Shown here in pieces: positions 23,142 to 34,362 of a stretch of 64,000 nt of DNA (position 1 is the first letter of the stretch; the number at the start of each line of letters is the position of its first letter). Source of the stretch: Cryptomeria japonica. Its lineage: Eukaryota; Streptophyta; Pinopsida; Cupressales; Cupressaceae. Location of the stretch: contig NC_081415.1 in assembly GCF_030272615.1 (NCBI RefSeq), positions 599,955,644 through 600,019,643 of the forward strand. The letters are read 5' to 3'. The position numbers and the translations under genes were made by a program. A model generated the notes under the pieces. That model had not been told where the DNA came from, searched no databases, and was given only the letters and a program-made list of their open reading frames with translations.

Positions 23142-26100
23142 TCACTGTTCTTTCCTTTGTTCATTGCTCGGTTCACTCATTCTTTGCTCGGTATACTCCC
23201 CCTGTATACTACACTCCGGTTGTTTGATACTTTGAATACTATACACTCCTGATGATATACTTTGATATATTCTAATATACTCCCCCTTTTTGACAAACAT
23301 AAAAAATTTAGTTACCATTGGGAGGTGGCAACTGATAAAAAATGGATTTGTACTTTGTCTTGGCTTCGGTGAGAGCAACAAAGAGTGCATCCTTTACACT
23401 ATCCATTAAAGAATTATGTGCATTACTATTAGCCAATAATGAAATTAAGCCATCTAAAGTGCTTCCCTCTTGTGTAGTAGAGAGATAAGTGGCTCGGTTT
23501 AGCTATTCTTGAACGGATGAAAGATGAGGAAGGAATAGTGTTTGAAGTGTCAGTATGTCCATCCTGATCTTATGTTCTTCATTCCTCAGTTCCAATTGTT
23601 GATCCATGAGCTGTTGTAGCTTAGTATAAAAATTCTGAACTGAATTGGGCTCAGGGGTCAACTTATTTGAGAGATCAGTGATCTCTTTCTCAATTGCTTC
23701 TGTTTTATTCTTAATGTCCTTAAGAAATAAAGAAAATGTGCAGAGTTTCTGAAATAATGAAAGAATGTGCTTGAGTTGAGGGGACAACTCAGCAATAAAT
23801 TTGACAAGTTTTACCTTGCCAACAACAATGGATCTTTATATTTCCTCTATCATTTTAGTAGTTAGCTCCTTGTCTTTTAGTTTGCTCAAGTATTCGGATG
23901 CATCTACTCCAGATGTCTCAATCTGATTTAGGAGTTCATCCAATTGAATATAGATGGCTGCATCTGTTGATACTGTAGCTGAAGGTAGCATATTTGATAG
24001 TAAGGTCTTTACCTTCTGAAGTACTTTATTCTTCTTTTGTATGGCCAATTGCTTCTCCTATTCGGCCTTTGCTTTGCACAGTTCACCGAATTCATTGAGT
24101 GCTTGTCCTTTCAATTTGGAGATGTCTACATTGGGCAACACTATCGGTTTTGATAAATCAATTTTGAAACTATTCTTTTTCAATTTCTTTTCTTTACCTT
24201 TCACCGGGTGAACCACTACATTAGCTTAAGAGGCTTGAGAACCCTCGGTAGGTTGCTCAGTAGAGACAACACGTTTGTTGGTTTCTTTAGCCTTGGTAGT
24301 GTCCTATGGTGTCTCGGTGCTTGGTGTCTTAGCTGTAACATTTTCCGTGCTAGAAGGTGCTTGAGAGGTTTGTTCTTGTGAAGTACCTTCTGCTGTAGAC
24401 TTTTGACCTTCGGTGCCTTCACCTGTAGCTTGAGAAGCTTCAGTTGTAGCAGGTTGATTGATCGGTGGGTAAGGCTGAACTTGTTCCAAAATAGATTCAC
24501 TGGAGACAAGTTTTGCATAAGCATTGCCTTCTATCATTTCTTGTTCAGGTGCCTCTGCATCCATGATATCTTCATCTATTTGAATGGTGACAACAGGGTC
24601 TTGCTCGATTACATCAGGCTCTTGGTCGGTGACATCGACTATTTCCACTGTAGATTGTTCACTAGCATTCTTTCTTCGAAAGATGGTCTTCCATTGCTCT
24701 TTTGTTTCTTTCTCCACTTCTATATACAGGCCATTCATCAATTTCAAGGCTTTTTGTTTTACTGTAAATTGAGTTTGGCTGTTTGTCAGATGTTCTTTTA
24801 TTTCATCAACCGACATATCAGGAAAGAGATGCACCAAACTTCTTTCTCTGATTTGTTTCTCTGAGTCTAGGGCATATTGCCATCTGGTTTCAATATGTGC
24901 ATATAATTCCGTAGGAATAGAATTACATATTTCTAATGGGACCACTCAGAATTTGAGAAGTGTGCAAATGACAGCTTCTTCAATTTGCCTCTTTTCATTA
25001 GCAGATCTGGATTCATATTTGACAAATCTAAATCCACCAAATCCACCATATTCCTTTAGATTATTAAAAAAAAATTCTACACTATGTACATCTACCTTTT
25101 TGCTTTTCACAATCTGAAATTTATTTGTACCTTTAGATTCGGTATCACTCGACTCTTTTGGCAAAATGAGATTTCTTGTAAGTTCTAGTTACCTTAGGAA
25201 TGACAACAGTCTTTTGTTTCTTACTCGGTGATGCAGCAGATGCCCTTGTGTTATGTCTCTTTGTTGGAGGGGTCAGTAGGGCCATTGAAGTGTCCTGTTT
25301 CTTTCTCTTCAACACTTTTCCCTTGGGCAATTCGGTGCTAAGTGTTATGGCTGCTTCTTGGGCTTTTGTCTCCTCTTCGGTGATGGCTAGAACTCCTTTG
25401 ATAGGTGTGGAGGAAGACTCTTCTCCAAATTTCTCAGTTAATGCCTTCATCATCTTTGTAGCTTTTCTTGTAGCCTTAGGTACTACAATGCTCATTTTTA
25501 CTTTTTCCTTCACCTCTTCATAGGGTCCATACCTCAGCTCGGTAGTATGCCTTGGCAATGATAGATAGGCATCAATTTGCTGTTGTGTGATATCAAAATC
25601 AATCTTGTAAACCATAGGTGACAAAGATTGAGTCCTTGGTTCCACAACATTCATATAACAGTAATCGGTGTTGACCTCAAAACATATTTCATCTTTGTAT
25701 TTTTCTACCAGCTGTGGTGGAATCCGGTACTTATTATGCATTTTCTCTTAGAACTTGCTAAAGTAATCATCCATTATATCATTAAAGTTATCACCTAACT
25801 TCTTGATGAAGTCATTGATCTGATGGGTGATTGGTCGGTGTAGTTCCCAAACAACTTTACCGACTATTGGAAAAAAATTTTCAAAGTAGAAAAACATACA
25901 TACAAGTAGTGATCCAAATTTTAGAGTATTTGTCGAGTTGTTCTTCTTCGGCTTCTTGATTGTGTTTAGATTTTCAAACAACTTCTTCAGCAATACTTCA
26001 CACAAGTCAATTTTCATGCCTTAACAATTTTGTATGCTAAGTCCACTGCTGCACAGGGTACACTATTTTCCCTTGCTGATTGGAAGAAACAGTAACCAAT

Positions 26101-26706
26101 TACTCTAATGGCAAATTTGAGTTCAGGATCAGTGACATTGTTCAACTTCAAATCTCTGTAATCCAATTCAACTCCAGTTAAACTGATCAATTCCTTCCGT
26201 GATATTATTTTCTGTGCTCGGGCATGATCATAGATAGGGTAACCAGTGATCAGATGAATGATTTCTTTAGTGATCTTAAATGGTTGTTCTTGTAGTCACA
26301 TGAAATCATCATGCACTCGGCTTAGTACAAACTTGACCCACTGGGGTTTGAACACACGGGGATAGGTTAGGGCTTCAGTCAATCCCTTGATTTTGATATG
26401 CTCATACTTTCTATCTATTATACCATCTATGCACAATTCATCATATGCATCTTTGATCTCAACATGATCGATTTCTTCAACACGACATTTTGTGAAGAAT
26501 CTCACATCCTCGACTAACAAGACTCGATTCGGGATGTGTGAAAAAGCAGTTTTGTCATCCGGTTTAGATGCAATTTTGGGAGTCAAAGAGTATTTTAGTG
26601 AGGACTTTTCTAAATTTGTGACAACAATGGGGTCTTGGATCTTAGATGCCATTTTGATTTCAGATAAAAATTGACACAGGAACCTTGGGGTTTGAGAACT
26701 TAACAA
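23142..26706 (-). pseudogene. Element B long ORF of unknown function
   Basis: A decayed reading frame runs from 26706 to about 23142, mostly in two frames. The N-terminal third (to about 25145) is globular, with IVVTNLEKSSLKYSL, DELCIDGIIDRKYEHIKIKG, and a stretch at 26290-26017 after one in-frame TGA. A basic, Lys/Arg-rich segment follows at 25741-25145. A Glu/Thr/Ser/Pro/Gln-rich disordered stretch lies at 24700-24300. Coiled-coil-like pieces end it at 24048-23836 and 23787-23503. No enzyme motif is seen. The layout (globular, disordered, coiled coil) resembles the extra ORF of element C, but I see no clear sequence match. A viral-envelope-like or host-derived origin cannot be judged. Confidence 0.5.
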
Positions 26707-27206
26707 ACGATAGACACTTCACACTTAGTAGATAATGCAAACTTAATGAGTTCATTAAACCAGCTTAGCAATGCGATGAGATTTGATGTAAATACCTTAG
26801 ATTTTGCTTTGAAGATGGTTTGATTGCCTTGATTTGCTATGCTCTGCTTCTCGAAAACTTAGTGAATGAAAATGACCACGAAAAACCTTTTAAGTACTCA
26901 AAAATACCTTGTTGGGCTCCGTGCAAGTTAGGTTAAAGACATTAAATGCACTTGATTCACTTAACCTTCTTTCCCTTTATTTTGCGCTTTAACCGAGTAA
27001 CCAGATTTCCTTCATATACCGACTTGACAGGCTTCGTGAATTCACCGACTTAACAGTTTTCCTGTAAAGTGCTCCAAAAGAATTTGATAGAATTTCAAAC
27101 TTACTACTACATCTTACTATGTAGATTTTGAATTCAATACATACTAAAATAGGAACTATTTAAGATTTAACCTTGTGAGAATGCAGTCCCTTCATACCTT
27201 TACCGA

Positions 27207-28549
27207 TTAATTTGGAGTGGGAGCACCTAACTCGGTGGGTAAGGTGCTTTCTTTATTTGACACAATTTCCTTCTGTCTCCAAATCATCTTTAATTTCTGT
27301 TTTATTTCCTCAGTGTCTTCTCTAGGTTGATCTCTGAAATCTCCAGCCAAGTGTCCAACTTTGTGACAATGAAAACATGCCATACCAGGATTTCTCCATG
27401 ATCTTCGGTTATTCATTCCAAACCTTATAAAGCAGTTGGCACTTATATGTCCATATCTTCCACAACATTCACACCATATCCTTGTATTGTAATCCAAAAT
27501 ATTGTCGGTAAGGATCTATGTGAGTTCGGTAACCTCTAGTATTTGCTCGGTGTGCAGACCACATGTGGTTCTTTTGCTTAAACCAACACTTCTCGGTACT
27601 ATGTCCATATCTATTGCAGTTTTTTGCAAAACCCTTTGAATTTTACTTTTTGATAATTGTTAACAGACTTTGTCCTACATTGATTACATGTGTGACCATA
27701 TTTATTGCAATTGTAACAATAACCATTGGTTTTAGTGGTATTCGGTTGCTTACCTTTTCTGATTTGACACATGTTGGCAGTATGACCTTGAATTCCACAG
27801 TAGTAGCAAATAGGCTTCTTCCTTTTGATGTTATTCCTTCTTCCAGCTTGTTTTGATGATTCTCCTCTCTCGGTAGTATAGATTCCCTTCTCGGTAGAGT
27901 CTTTTCCTTTGTAACAGAGTCCTCCTTCTTTGTAGGGTTATCTTGTGTTCAGTTGCTCATCCAACATCTTTGATTCTTCATAACTCTTCTTCAATGTTTC
28001 CTTGGATTTCTTCTCTGTTTCAAGTTCATTGCTCAACCTTGATACTTCAAGTTTCAATGCTTGATTCTCATCATCTTTCAAATTTGCTTCATGATGTGTA
28101 TAACCTAGTTGATCTGTCAGATTTCATTGAATACCAGTTAGCCTTATGATTTCATTATTCTTATCAGATACTAAGACTTCAAGTTGTTGTTTCTCTCTTT
28201 ATAGATCTCTTGCTTTATCCTCGGCTATCCTTAATGCATCTAGATTTTCAGTCATCTATGTACTGAAATGTTCATGTTCTCTTTTCATAGCTTTTTGTTG
28301 ATTAGCCAATGCTTTGTTCTTTTCTTTCAACATTCCAATCATTTCTTCAGTTTCTTCAGATATACTATTCTCAAATGATGTCTCAATTTGTTCCACTAAC
28401 TCTTGAGAATCCTGCAAGTCATCAGATAATCTTCTCCTTACTTTTAGAGATTTTTGCATTTGGCTTTGCATGTCTGCAATCACTTGATTTGCATTATCCA
28501 ACTCTTCTTGTAGATACACAATCTTTCGAGATTGTTTATAGCCTTCCAT
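27207..28549 (-). pseudogene. Element B gag-like ORF: coiled coil plus zinc knuckles
   Basis: The likely ATG is at 28549 (MEGYKQSRKIVYLQEELDNA), 49 bases after the PBS. The open frame upstream of it has no other ATG. About 200 residues of Glu/Gln/Asn/Leu-rich heptad-like sequence follow (28549-27950), with no copia gag capsid signature. Then comes a basic region with five CCHC knuckles (27808-27336). It ends TELGAPTPN at 27207. At least two frameshifts and a stop break it, including a one-base excess in an A run inside knuckle 3. The position next to the PBS and the knuckles suggest an RNA-binding packaging protein that has lost, or never had, a normal capsid domain. Confidence 0.65.
27336..27808 (-). 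other. Array of five CCHC zinc knuckles in element B
   Basis: CX2CX4HX4C motifs lie at 27767-27808 (CYYCGIQGHTANMC), 27677-27718 (CYNCNKYGHTCNQC), 27586-27628 (one extra base inside), 27432-27473 (CECCGRYGHISANC) and 27336-27377 (CFHCHKVGHLAGDF, last Cys changed to Phe). Three of the four gaps between successive starts are 90-96 bases, and the third is 155. Most copia gag proteins have one knuckle. Confidence 0.85.
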
Positions 28550-28597
28550 TGATAAGATCTTTCTCTTTAGGTAGTTAAACCCTTTTCCAAGATTCAA

Positions 28598-28609
28598 GCT
28601 CTGATACCA
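28598..28609 (-). other. Element B primer binding site (initiator Met tRNA type)
   Basis: TGGTATCAGAGC on the minus strand, separated from the LTR by AT. It is the same spacing as element A and a perfect consensus match. Confidence 0.92.
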
Positions 28610-28611
28610 AT

Positions 28612-29809
28612 TGTTAGGCCCAATATGGAAAGCTAATGTATTGAGAGGGGAGGGGTGAATCAGTACTTCAAATCATTTTCACAACAATATCTTTACTGTT
28701 ATGCATAAACAGAATAGTGCAATAACATAAAACAAAACTATAATCAACAGATAACATTCATACATGATTCACTCCATAACACATATATTTTGGTCACGCA
28801 GAAACTCTTGGTTAAAGAGAAAAACTGCGGTGGGGATGGCACCCACAACTTCACTATTGCAATAATAAAGAGTGCTTGGTTAGAGCTACATTTAGCTATT
28901 TCTGATAGCTTACCCTCTTAGGAGTATTAAGATCAGTTAGATCTACCTTGCTAAAGGATTTATACAACAGTATATAAGTGTAGCACCTGGTTAAAGGATT
29001 TACAATTTATAGACTTGGTTAGAGTCTTTTACCCTGTTAAAGGTTTCTCTTACAACTTCAAAATATTACAATATAATCATTACAAATATCTGCAACTTTA
29101 CATCTGAAATGTTGTAGTAGATTCTATGTGCTCAAAATAAGATTACCTTGCCTATAGCATACCTCGGTAACTCATAAAGTAACTCGGTAAACCCTTCTGT
29201 TTACTCTGTTCCTTGACTATTCTCTGATAACCTTCTCGGTGGCCTCTATGTCTCTGTAACAGTCATAATACTCTGTGATTTCTCATGTATCACATAAGTC
29301 TTGCTTCATACACATATGCACACACATTTCTCACATTCACACCTTTTCTAACCCTAAATTCATGCTAAATAAATAGACTTCTTATGTCGGTGATCTGATT
29401 CATTGCTTCGATCTTACAAACATGATTTCTCAAATAAATAACCATGCAAAAAATTTCATTGGTTAGATGACCTCAAAATTATACAAAATCTGTATGTGCA
29501 ATTTCCAATGTGATAACGATTCTGTGTGCCTCGATCTTGTAACACGTTTTCATATGTGTGTCCAGGTTCAATGAATCTAGTAACATGTTTCACTCGGTGT
29601 ATATCAACTTAGTGTATTATCTTTACTGCTCGGTAGTCATGAAGTAACACCCGGTAGACAGCTCGGTGTATACTGGGCTTTGTGACTATTTTCCTTCTGT
29701 AACTGACTAGGCTGTTCATACCGACTAAATATTTCAGTAGTGGTAACCGACTAGAGTATATAGAATGACTTTGTATATAAAACTAATGGAAATTTGATAA
29801 GTAGTAATA
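28612..29809 (-). repeat. Element B 5' LTR
   Basis: 1198 bases, nearly identical to the 3' LTR. The hairpin module lies at 28638-28666 with one arm base changed (GTATTGA). The terminal dinucleotide on the outer side is TA instead of CA. Confidence 0.95.
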
Positions 29810-29814
29810 GGTAT

Positions 29815-30510
29815 CACTTCTCTCCTCTGGTCTGGCAAGAATCACGTATCTCTTCACTTGGATACACACACAACTTTTGCCAACAACTTCAGAAAGAAAC
29901 ACAACATCGACCTTATAGGAAACCAATAGGTCGGTAGCATAAACCCTAAACCCTAAACCTGTTAGGTTAAGCAATTCAAACGGTTCAATCCTGACCATTG
30001 AGCACATTGCATTAAATGCAATAGTCTTGAACCGATCTCAAGACGTTCTCCATCGTTCATTTTCCACCGCTTTCATGGCGGCTGATAACCCATCATGCGT
30101 TTTCACCGTTTACAAACTTCACACATTCCCAAGGTAGATAGGAACAATCTCCTTCATGCAAGATCCTTCACGCGCACAAGGCTGACATGGCAATACGATT
30201 TGTTCTTCGTGACAATGCTAACCCATCACACAAAGTCACCGGTTGAGTCACACAGGCTTGAAGCACTTCAACCGGAAACCTTGAAGTTGAGACTACCGAC
30301 CAGTAGTTGTACAAAGCTTCCATGTATCGGTTCCCATATCAACATGTTGGTTCACCTTGAACAAACACAATGCTTCACTTTGGCACATATACCGGTTCAC
30401 AATGTTATACCGGTTCTCACATATACCAGTTCTCTCTTCTTCAGCATATTGACATCAATGACAACATAGAATGTCATCATGTCCTCATACCAGTTCACAT
30501 AATGCCAGCA
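29815..30510 (-). repeat. Element A 5' LTR, outer part
   Basis: Continuation of the A LTR after element B, matching 15901-16596. It includes the telomere-like run at 29941-29959 and the ACCGGTT-type repeats near the outer end, and ends GCCAGCA just before the ACAAG duplication. Confidence 0.95.
29941..29959. repeat. Telomere-like AAACCCT run in element A 5' LTR
   Basis: Same 19-base run as at 16027-16045, retained unchanged in both LTRs although the surroundings have diverged. Confidence 0.8.
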
Positions 30511-30515
30511 ACAAG

Positions 30516-30892
30516 TGGTCTCGCTTTGTGTTACAGGGATGCATGGAGCTTCCTGCATTGCTTTGAAGTGACACGCAATGACATGATGAAGAGTCTCGCC
30601 CTTGGGAAAACTACAACATCAAAACATCTCGCGAAGAAGACACATGTCTCTCGAATTGTGTCCCCATTAACTAGGAACAAAAATCATGTGAGAGGAAAAA
30701 GGCGATGCCACGTGGTGCTTGAGAAAGGCTCTGTAGAACAAAGAAGAGAAGGCTCATCAAAAGACACATCATGCCAACATGTGGCGAGCGCGCGTGAATT
30801 GCAACCTTAAACTTGCTCGATCAAAAAGAGGGCCATGTGCCTAGGCAAAATAAAAGGGGGCCTTTATGGGGAGATGTGAATTATAAATCCAC
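30516..30892 (-). repeat. U3 side of element C 5' LTR
   Basis: Continues from 15116 once A and one ACAAG are removed and aligns with 826-1205. It ends ATAAATCCACA. The following bases CATCA may be the target duplication, but its partner is not found. Confidence 0.6.
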
Positions 30893-32569
30893 ACATCATT
30901 GACTCAAACAAAAGAGATGGTAAAGTCTAATCAACATTTCATTCCATTTGGGGTTGAATCTAAATTTTACTCCTCTCTCTCTCATGTTTAGTGCAAATAA
31001 GTGAATTCATATTTGTGGATCCAATAAAAAATGTTAGGTAGTATGGTGGGTTATCAGGTTTTCATTTCTAAATTAAGTATTACGTTTTTCTTTGAAGTGG
31101 GGTAGAGAGCTTGATGGTGGTGTAAGGTCCTATAGCCCACTTAACTTTTTTTTAATAAAAAAGTATTTTTAATGTATTTTCTGAATTTCTGTTGTAAGAT
31201 ATTAATATTTATCATAAAAGATCTATTCATTGTTTAATATTAAAATGTTCAATAAAAAATATTACATATATTTGAAATTAAATCTATCTTGTTTAAATAT
31301 ACATCAATTTTTGTCTAATAGTGATATGACATATATTGTACTCCCTTAATGTGTGCAAGTGTGAAATGCCATATATCTATCCCATGTTTAGATATGCCAA
31401 AAATTCTAATTAAATGTCACATCTCCTACTAGCAATAGTTAAATTCATTTCACAACACAAGTTATAATCCAAATATCTTAATATTAGATCTCTCGCCATA
31501 TAGAGAAAATTTGTTCAAGATATCAATAAAATAATAACAATTTGTAATACCAATCTATGCTCAAGTAGTACTCCTATCTCCTTTTATTATATTGAGTACC
31601 TACAAGAATAACAAAAACTATGTAATTTTAAATGCATTGATCCTTATTTCCTCAAAACAACCGATAAAATACAATAACATTCAATATCATCTAATAAAAT
31701 GCAAGTACACAAATCTTATGACTAAGAGAAAAATATTTTTAATTAATTTGTTTTTACATCCTCAAACTTTGTGCTTCTTTCATTTCTCACTTTCAATTGT
31801 GAGTTGACATAGTTTCTTACTATAATATTTTGAATTTCACATATCAATTCCATGGTAAATGTACTACATTTATAAATATAATCATAGAACCACAAAATAG
31901 AAGAGTTTATAAGTATTTTTCAAATAATCACCATGACTTATAATATACAAACATCATCATATATACTATTGTGAGACCTAAAATTTAGCATGCAACTTAG
32001 CAAACTTCATGATCCGTGTTTGAATCATTTTTTTGTTTTTGAATTAGTAATCAAAAAGTACTAAATACTATTAGAAAATATGTAATTTCCATATAACCAA
32101 TGGGCATCTAAGTTAGAAACATAAGTTGAATATTCAGAATCAATCTTAGACAACATATTGAGAATCAATTATAAATAATGTTTGTTAATGCTACAATATT
32201 TTAGCTATGTTGTTAGTTGTCTTATCTTTGACATGTATTCTTTGATACAATCAAGACTATTAGGATCAAAGATCAAAGTTTTCAATTCATTATTAACTTG
32301 ATAGCTTCTAAATTTATCATTTCTATCATACAATTTAAAGAATATCTCATTCCTTCTTAGTAGTTGAACATTATTCAAGATGAAATTATAGATGAAAATA
32401 TACTAATGAAAAAATATGCCAAGAATTCTCTCATGGTATGTTTCCAAGTCCTTTTGGTTATCCTTAATACGTTAATGTTTTGATTCAAAGACAATGTTTA
32501 GGATTTATCATGATATTGTAGATTTTGTTCTTATTGAAGACTATTGAAATTTGAACCTCAAAATAATTT
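30893..32569. other. AT-rich spacer between elements C and D, no gene seen
   Basis: Low-complexity, A/T-rich DNA with only short chance ORFs. I see no transposon domain, RNA gene or clear repeat. Its last five bases, ATTAT, together with bases 32571-32574, overlap the duplicated target of element D. Confidence 0.5.
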
Positions 32570-32574
32570 ATTAT

Positions 32575-34019
32575 TGTAGACATATAAAAGTGACCATATT
32601 CCTAAATGAATATCTTATGTTCATTTCTCTATTTAATTAAATCCAATTTATATGAATTACTCACATTCCTTTATTTAATTAAGTAAATTACTCCATTTAT
32701 TTAAATTAAATTCACTAGACCTCTTTTACCATTTAATAGGATAAATCATTTTATTCAATTAAATCCCCTATCCACTTTTTAATTAAATTCAAATTTAATT
32801 AAATAGTTTATCCTAAATTGAATAAATCTAATTTATTTAATTTCCCCAATTGCAACCAAATTGAATTAAATTCATTTTATTCAATTAAATCCTATTATCC
32901 CTCCATCCACTTGCAAAATCCTACATCTCCCACTTGCTTCCTAAACCCTATTCCTAACCCCTTCTAGACTCTTCTAATCGTTTCCAATTAGCCTAACCCA
33001 TCTCCTAAACTTTTTCACATCCCTAAGAAAGGAGAAGTCACTTCTCAAAACCTCAAAGTCTTTGAAAACCCTTAAAGGCTTCAACCACTTAACTTTGAAA
33101 GTCTCCCAAACCATTAATGGTTAACTCAACCCTCTAGCATGATTAAAGAATTTCCCTAAACTCAACGTCCATGTAACCCAAGGGTCTCATCAAGCATTTA
33201 TTGCTTTGATCATGGTTATCCTTAATCCTTTGCACAAGAGTTTATCCTTTGGGTAAAAGCTTTATCCAATGGGTAATCCTAACTTAACCATAACCCTTAC
33301 CCCCTAAGATAACCATGAGGTCTTCTCAAGCATTTAATGCTTCTTACATCTCCTCTCAACCAACCCTATGTTGCCAATTATCACCATTTCATTGGTGAAA
33401 ATTGTGAACATGGATTGAACAACTTTCAAACTCAACCCTTGATTATCTCTTTCAATCTTGGCCATTCATTGCCCTATTTTTTCTATAAATAGAGCTCTCC
33501 ATCCTCCATTTTCATCATCCAAGTATTTAGTATCATACTTATACTAAAATCCATCCAAGCTTTAATATATCATTTGTGCTCATCATTTAGCCTCTCTTTT
33601 CAATAGGAATTAATCTAAATATGCATGTTTAGAGTATTTTCCTTATCATTTAGCTTAATCATAGACTAGTATATCAAGCTAGGATAGTCTTGCTACTAAT
33701 CTTGTCATCTTATAATATAATTTATTGCATTTAGAGGATCATGCATAGCTTAGGATGCATTTCATCTTAAAATCAACCAAAGCATCCCTCGTTCTTGCAT
33801 TTGTCATCCCTAAACCACTTTGCTCAGTGATATGAGAGCAAAGAAATTGGTTTAAGGGACCTTGTGAGATAGAGAACCATGGAAACAACCTTGGGAAGCT
33901 GAGCCATACTTCATGACTCCATAGCTTGCACCAAGAAGTCATGTGGGTGTGTGAGCAAGGCTCCCTAGAGCTTCATTTTTCACATTTTAAGTTCTATTGA
34001 CCCGCTTTTCCCGCATACA
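32575..34019 (+). repeat. Element D 5' LTR
   Basis: The first part is rich in TTAATTAAAT. A clear TATA box, CTATAAATAG, lies at 33483-33492, so transcription probably starts near 33515. The LTR ends CCCGCATACA. Its partner is at 49243-50686, and a reversed relative is at 60692-62126. Confidence 0.96.
33484..33491 (+). promoter_or_regulatory. TATA box of element D 5' LTR
   Basis: TATAAATA, conserved at 50151-50158 in the 3' LTR and at 61233-61226 (minus) in element E. Confidence 0.75.
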
Positions 34020-34023
34020 TTTC

Positions 34024-34040
34024 TGGCACCCACCGTGGGG
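34024..34040 (+). other. Element D primer binding site
   Basis: TGGCACCCACCGTGGGG lies four bases (TTTC) after the LTR end. The position and TGG start are as expected. I do not assign the tRNA. Confidence 0.8.
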
Positions 34041-34108
34041 CACGACCCCATATATCAAATCGGTTTTTGAATTTAACCCCTTTTGTTGGTACGCAAGAAG
34101 TAAGAATC

Positions 34109-34362
34109 AGCGCGTGGGAAGCATTCCTTAGCACATTTGGTTAACAACCTAGCGCATCCCGCTTACTGTTCAGTGTGTTGGGTCCATCTTGTAGCGCGTC
34201 AGGTCTTTACTATAGCGCATCATCCCACTAATATTTTCTTGTAGGTCTCAGCGTAGGAGAAAAATAGAGCAGCACATTTTGAAATCATTTTAGCGCATCT
34301 TGAGAACAACCTAGCGCATCACTGTCATCTTGTAGCGCATCACTGCCATATTGTAGTGCGTA
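34109..34362 (+). repeat. TAGCGC microrepeat, leader cluster 1
   Basis: Six exact TAGCGC cores (34150 to 34338) plus degenerate forms such as TAGTGCG, usually continuing CATC or CGTC, at irregular spacing of about 20-80 bases. They are not copies of a longer tandem unit. Confidence 0.85.

Larger units (their letters stand above)
21742..29809 (-). mobile_element. Element B: non-autonomous LTR retrotransposon inside element A
   Basis: The ends are TGTTAGGCC at 21742 and GTAGTAATA at 29809 (terminal CA mutated to TA; the other LTR keeps CA). They are flanked by GGTAT at 21737-21741 and 29810-29814. Two LTRs of about 1200 bp differ little. The PBS is a perfect TGGTATCAGAGC two bases from the LTR, as in A, and the PPT is in place. 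The 5.7-kb interior has a coiled-coil ORF with five zinc knuckles and a second long ORF, but no protease, integrase or RT motif, so it needs helper proteins. The LTRs share the hairpin module and a few other blocks with A, suggesting mobilisation by an A-like copia element. Confidence 0.93.
15117..30510 (-). mobile_element. Element A: Ty1/copia retrotransposon, itself interrupted by element B
   Basis: The ends are TGATAACTC at 15117 and GCCAGCA at 30510, flanked by ACAAG at 15112-15116 and 30511-30515. Excluding B and its duplicated site, A is about 7.3 kb. It has two 1480-bp LTRs, an initiator-Met PBS two bases from the 5' LTR, gag, protease, integrase, RT and RNase H in copia order, and a polypurine tract before the 3' LTR. 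The LTRs differ visibly (about 7 differences in the first 45 bases, fewer elsewhere), so the insertion is not recent. Several stops and a frameshift inactivate it. Confidence 0.95.
778..30892 (-). mobile_element. Element C: old, broken Ty3/gypsy retrotransposon hosting nested insertions
   Basis: Reading down the minus strand from about 14.2 kb, the order is PBS-like site, gag with a zinc knuckle, protease, an RNase H fold, RT, a second RNase H, integrase zinc finger, integrase core, then a long extra ORF. Every domain carries frameshifts or stops, so the element is inactive. A solo LTR sits inside integrase (7936-9089), and copia element A sits inside the upstream LTR (15117-30510). Without A the C sequence would be about 14.7 kb. 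The outer ends are judged only from the shared 430-bp block, and no target-site duplication could be confirmed. Placing an RNase H before RT is unusual. Confidence 0.7.

Noticed and set aside
30095-30810. Plus-strand ORFs of 124 and 146 aa
   Set aside because: They run through the element A LTR end, its target duplication and the C LTR, so they cannot be one gene.
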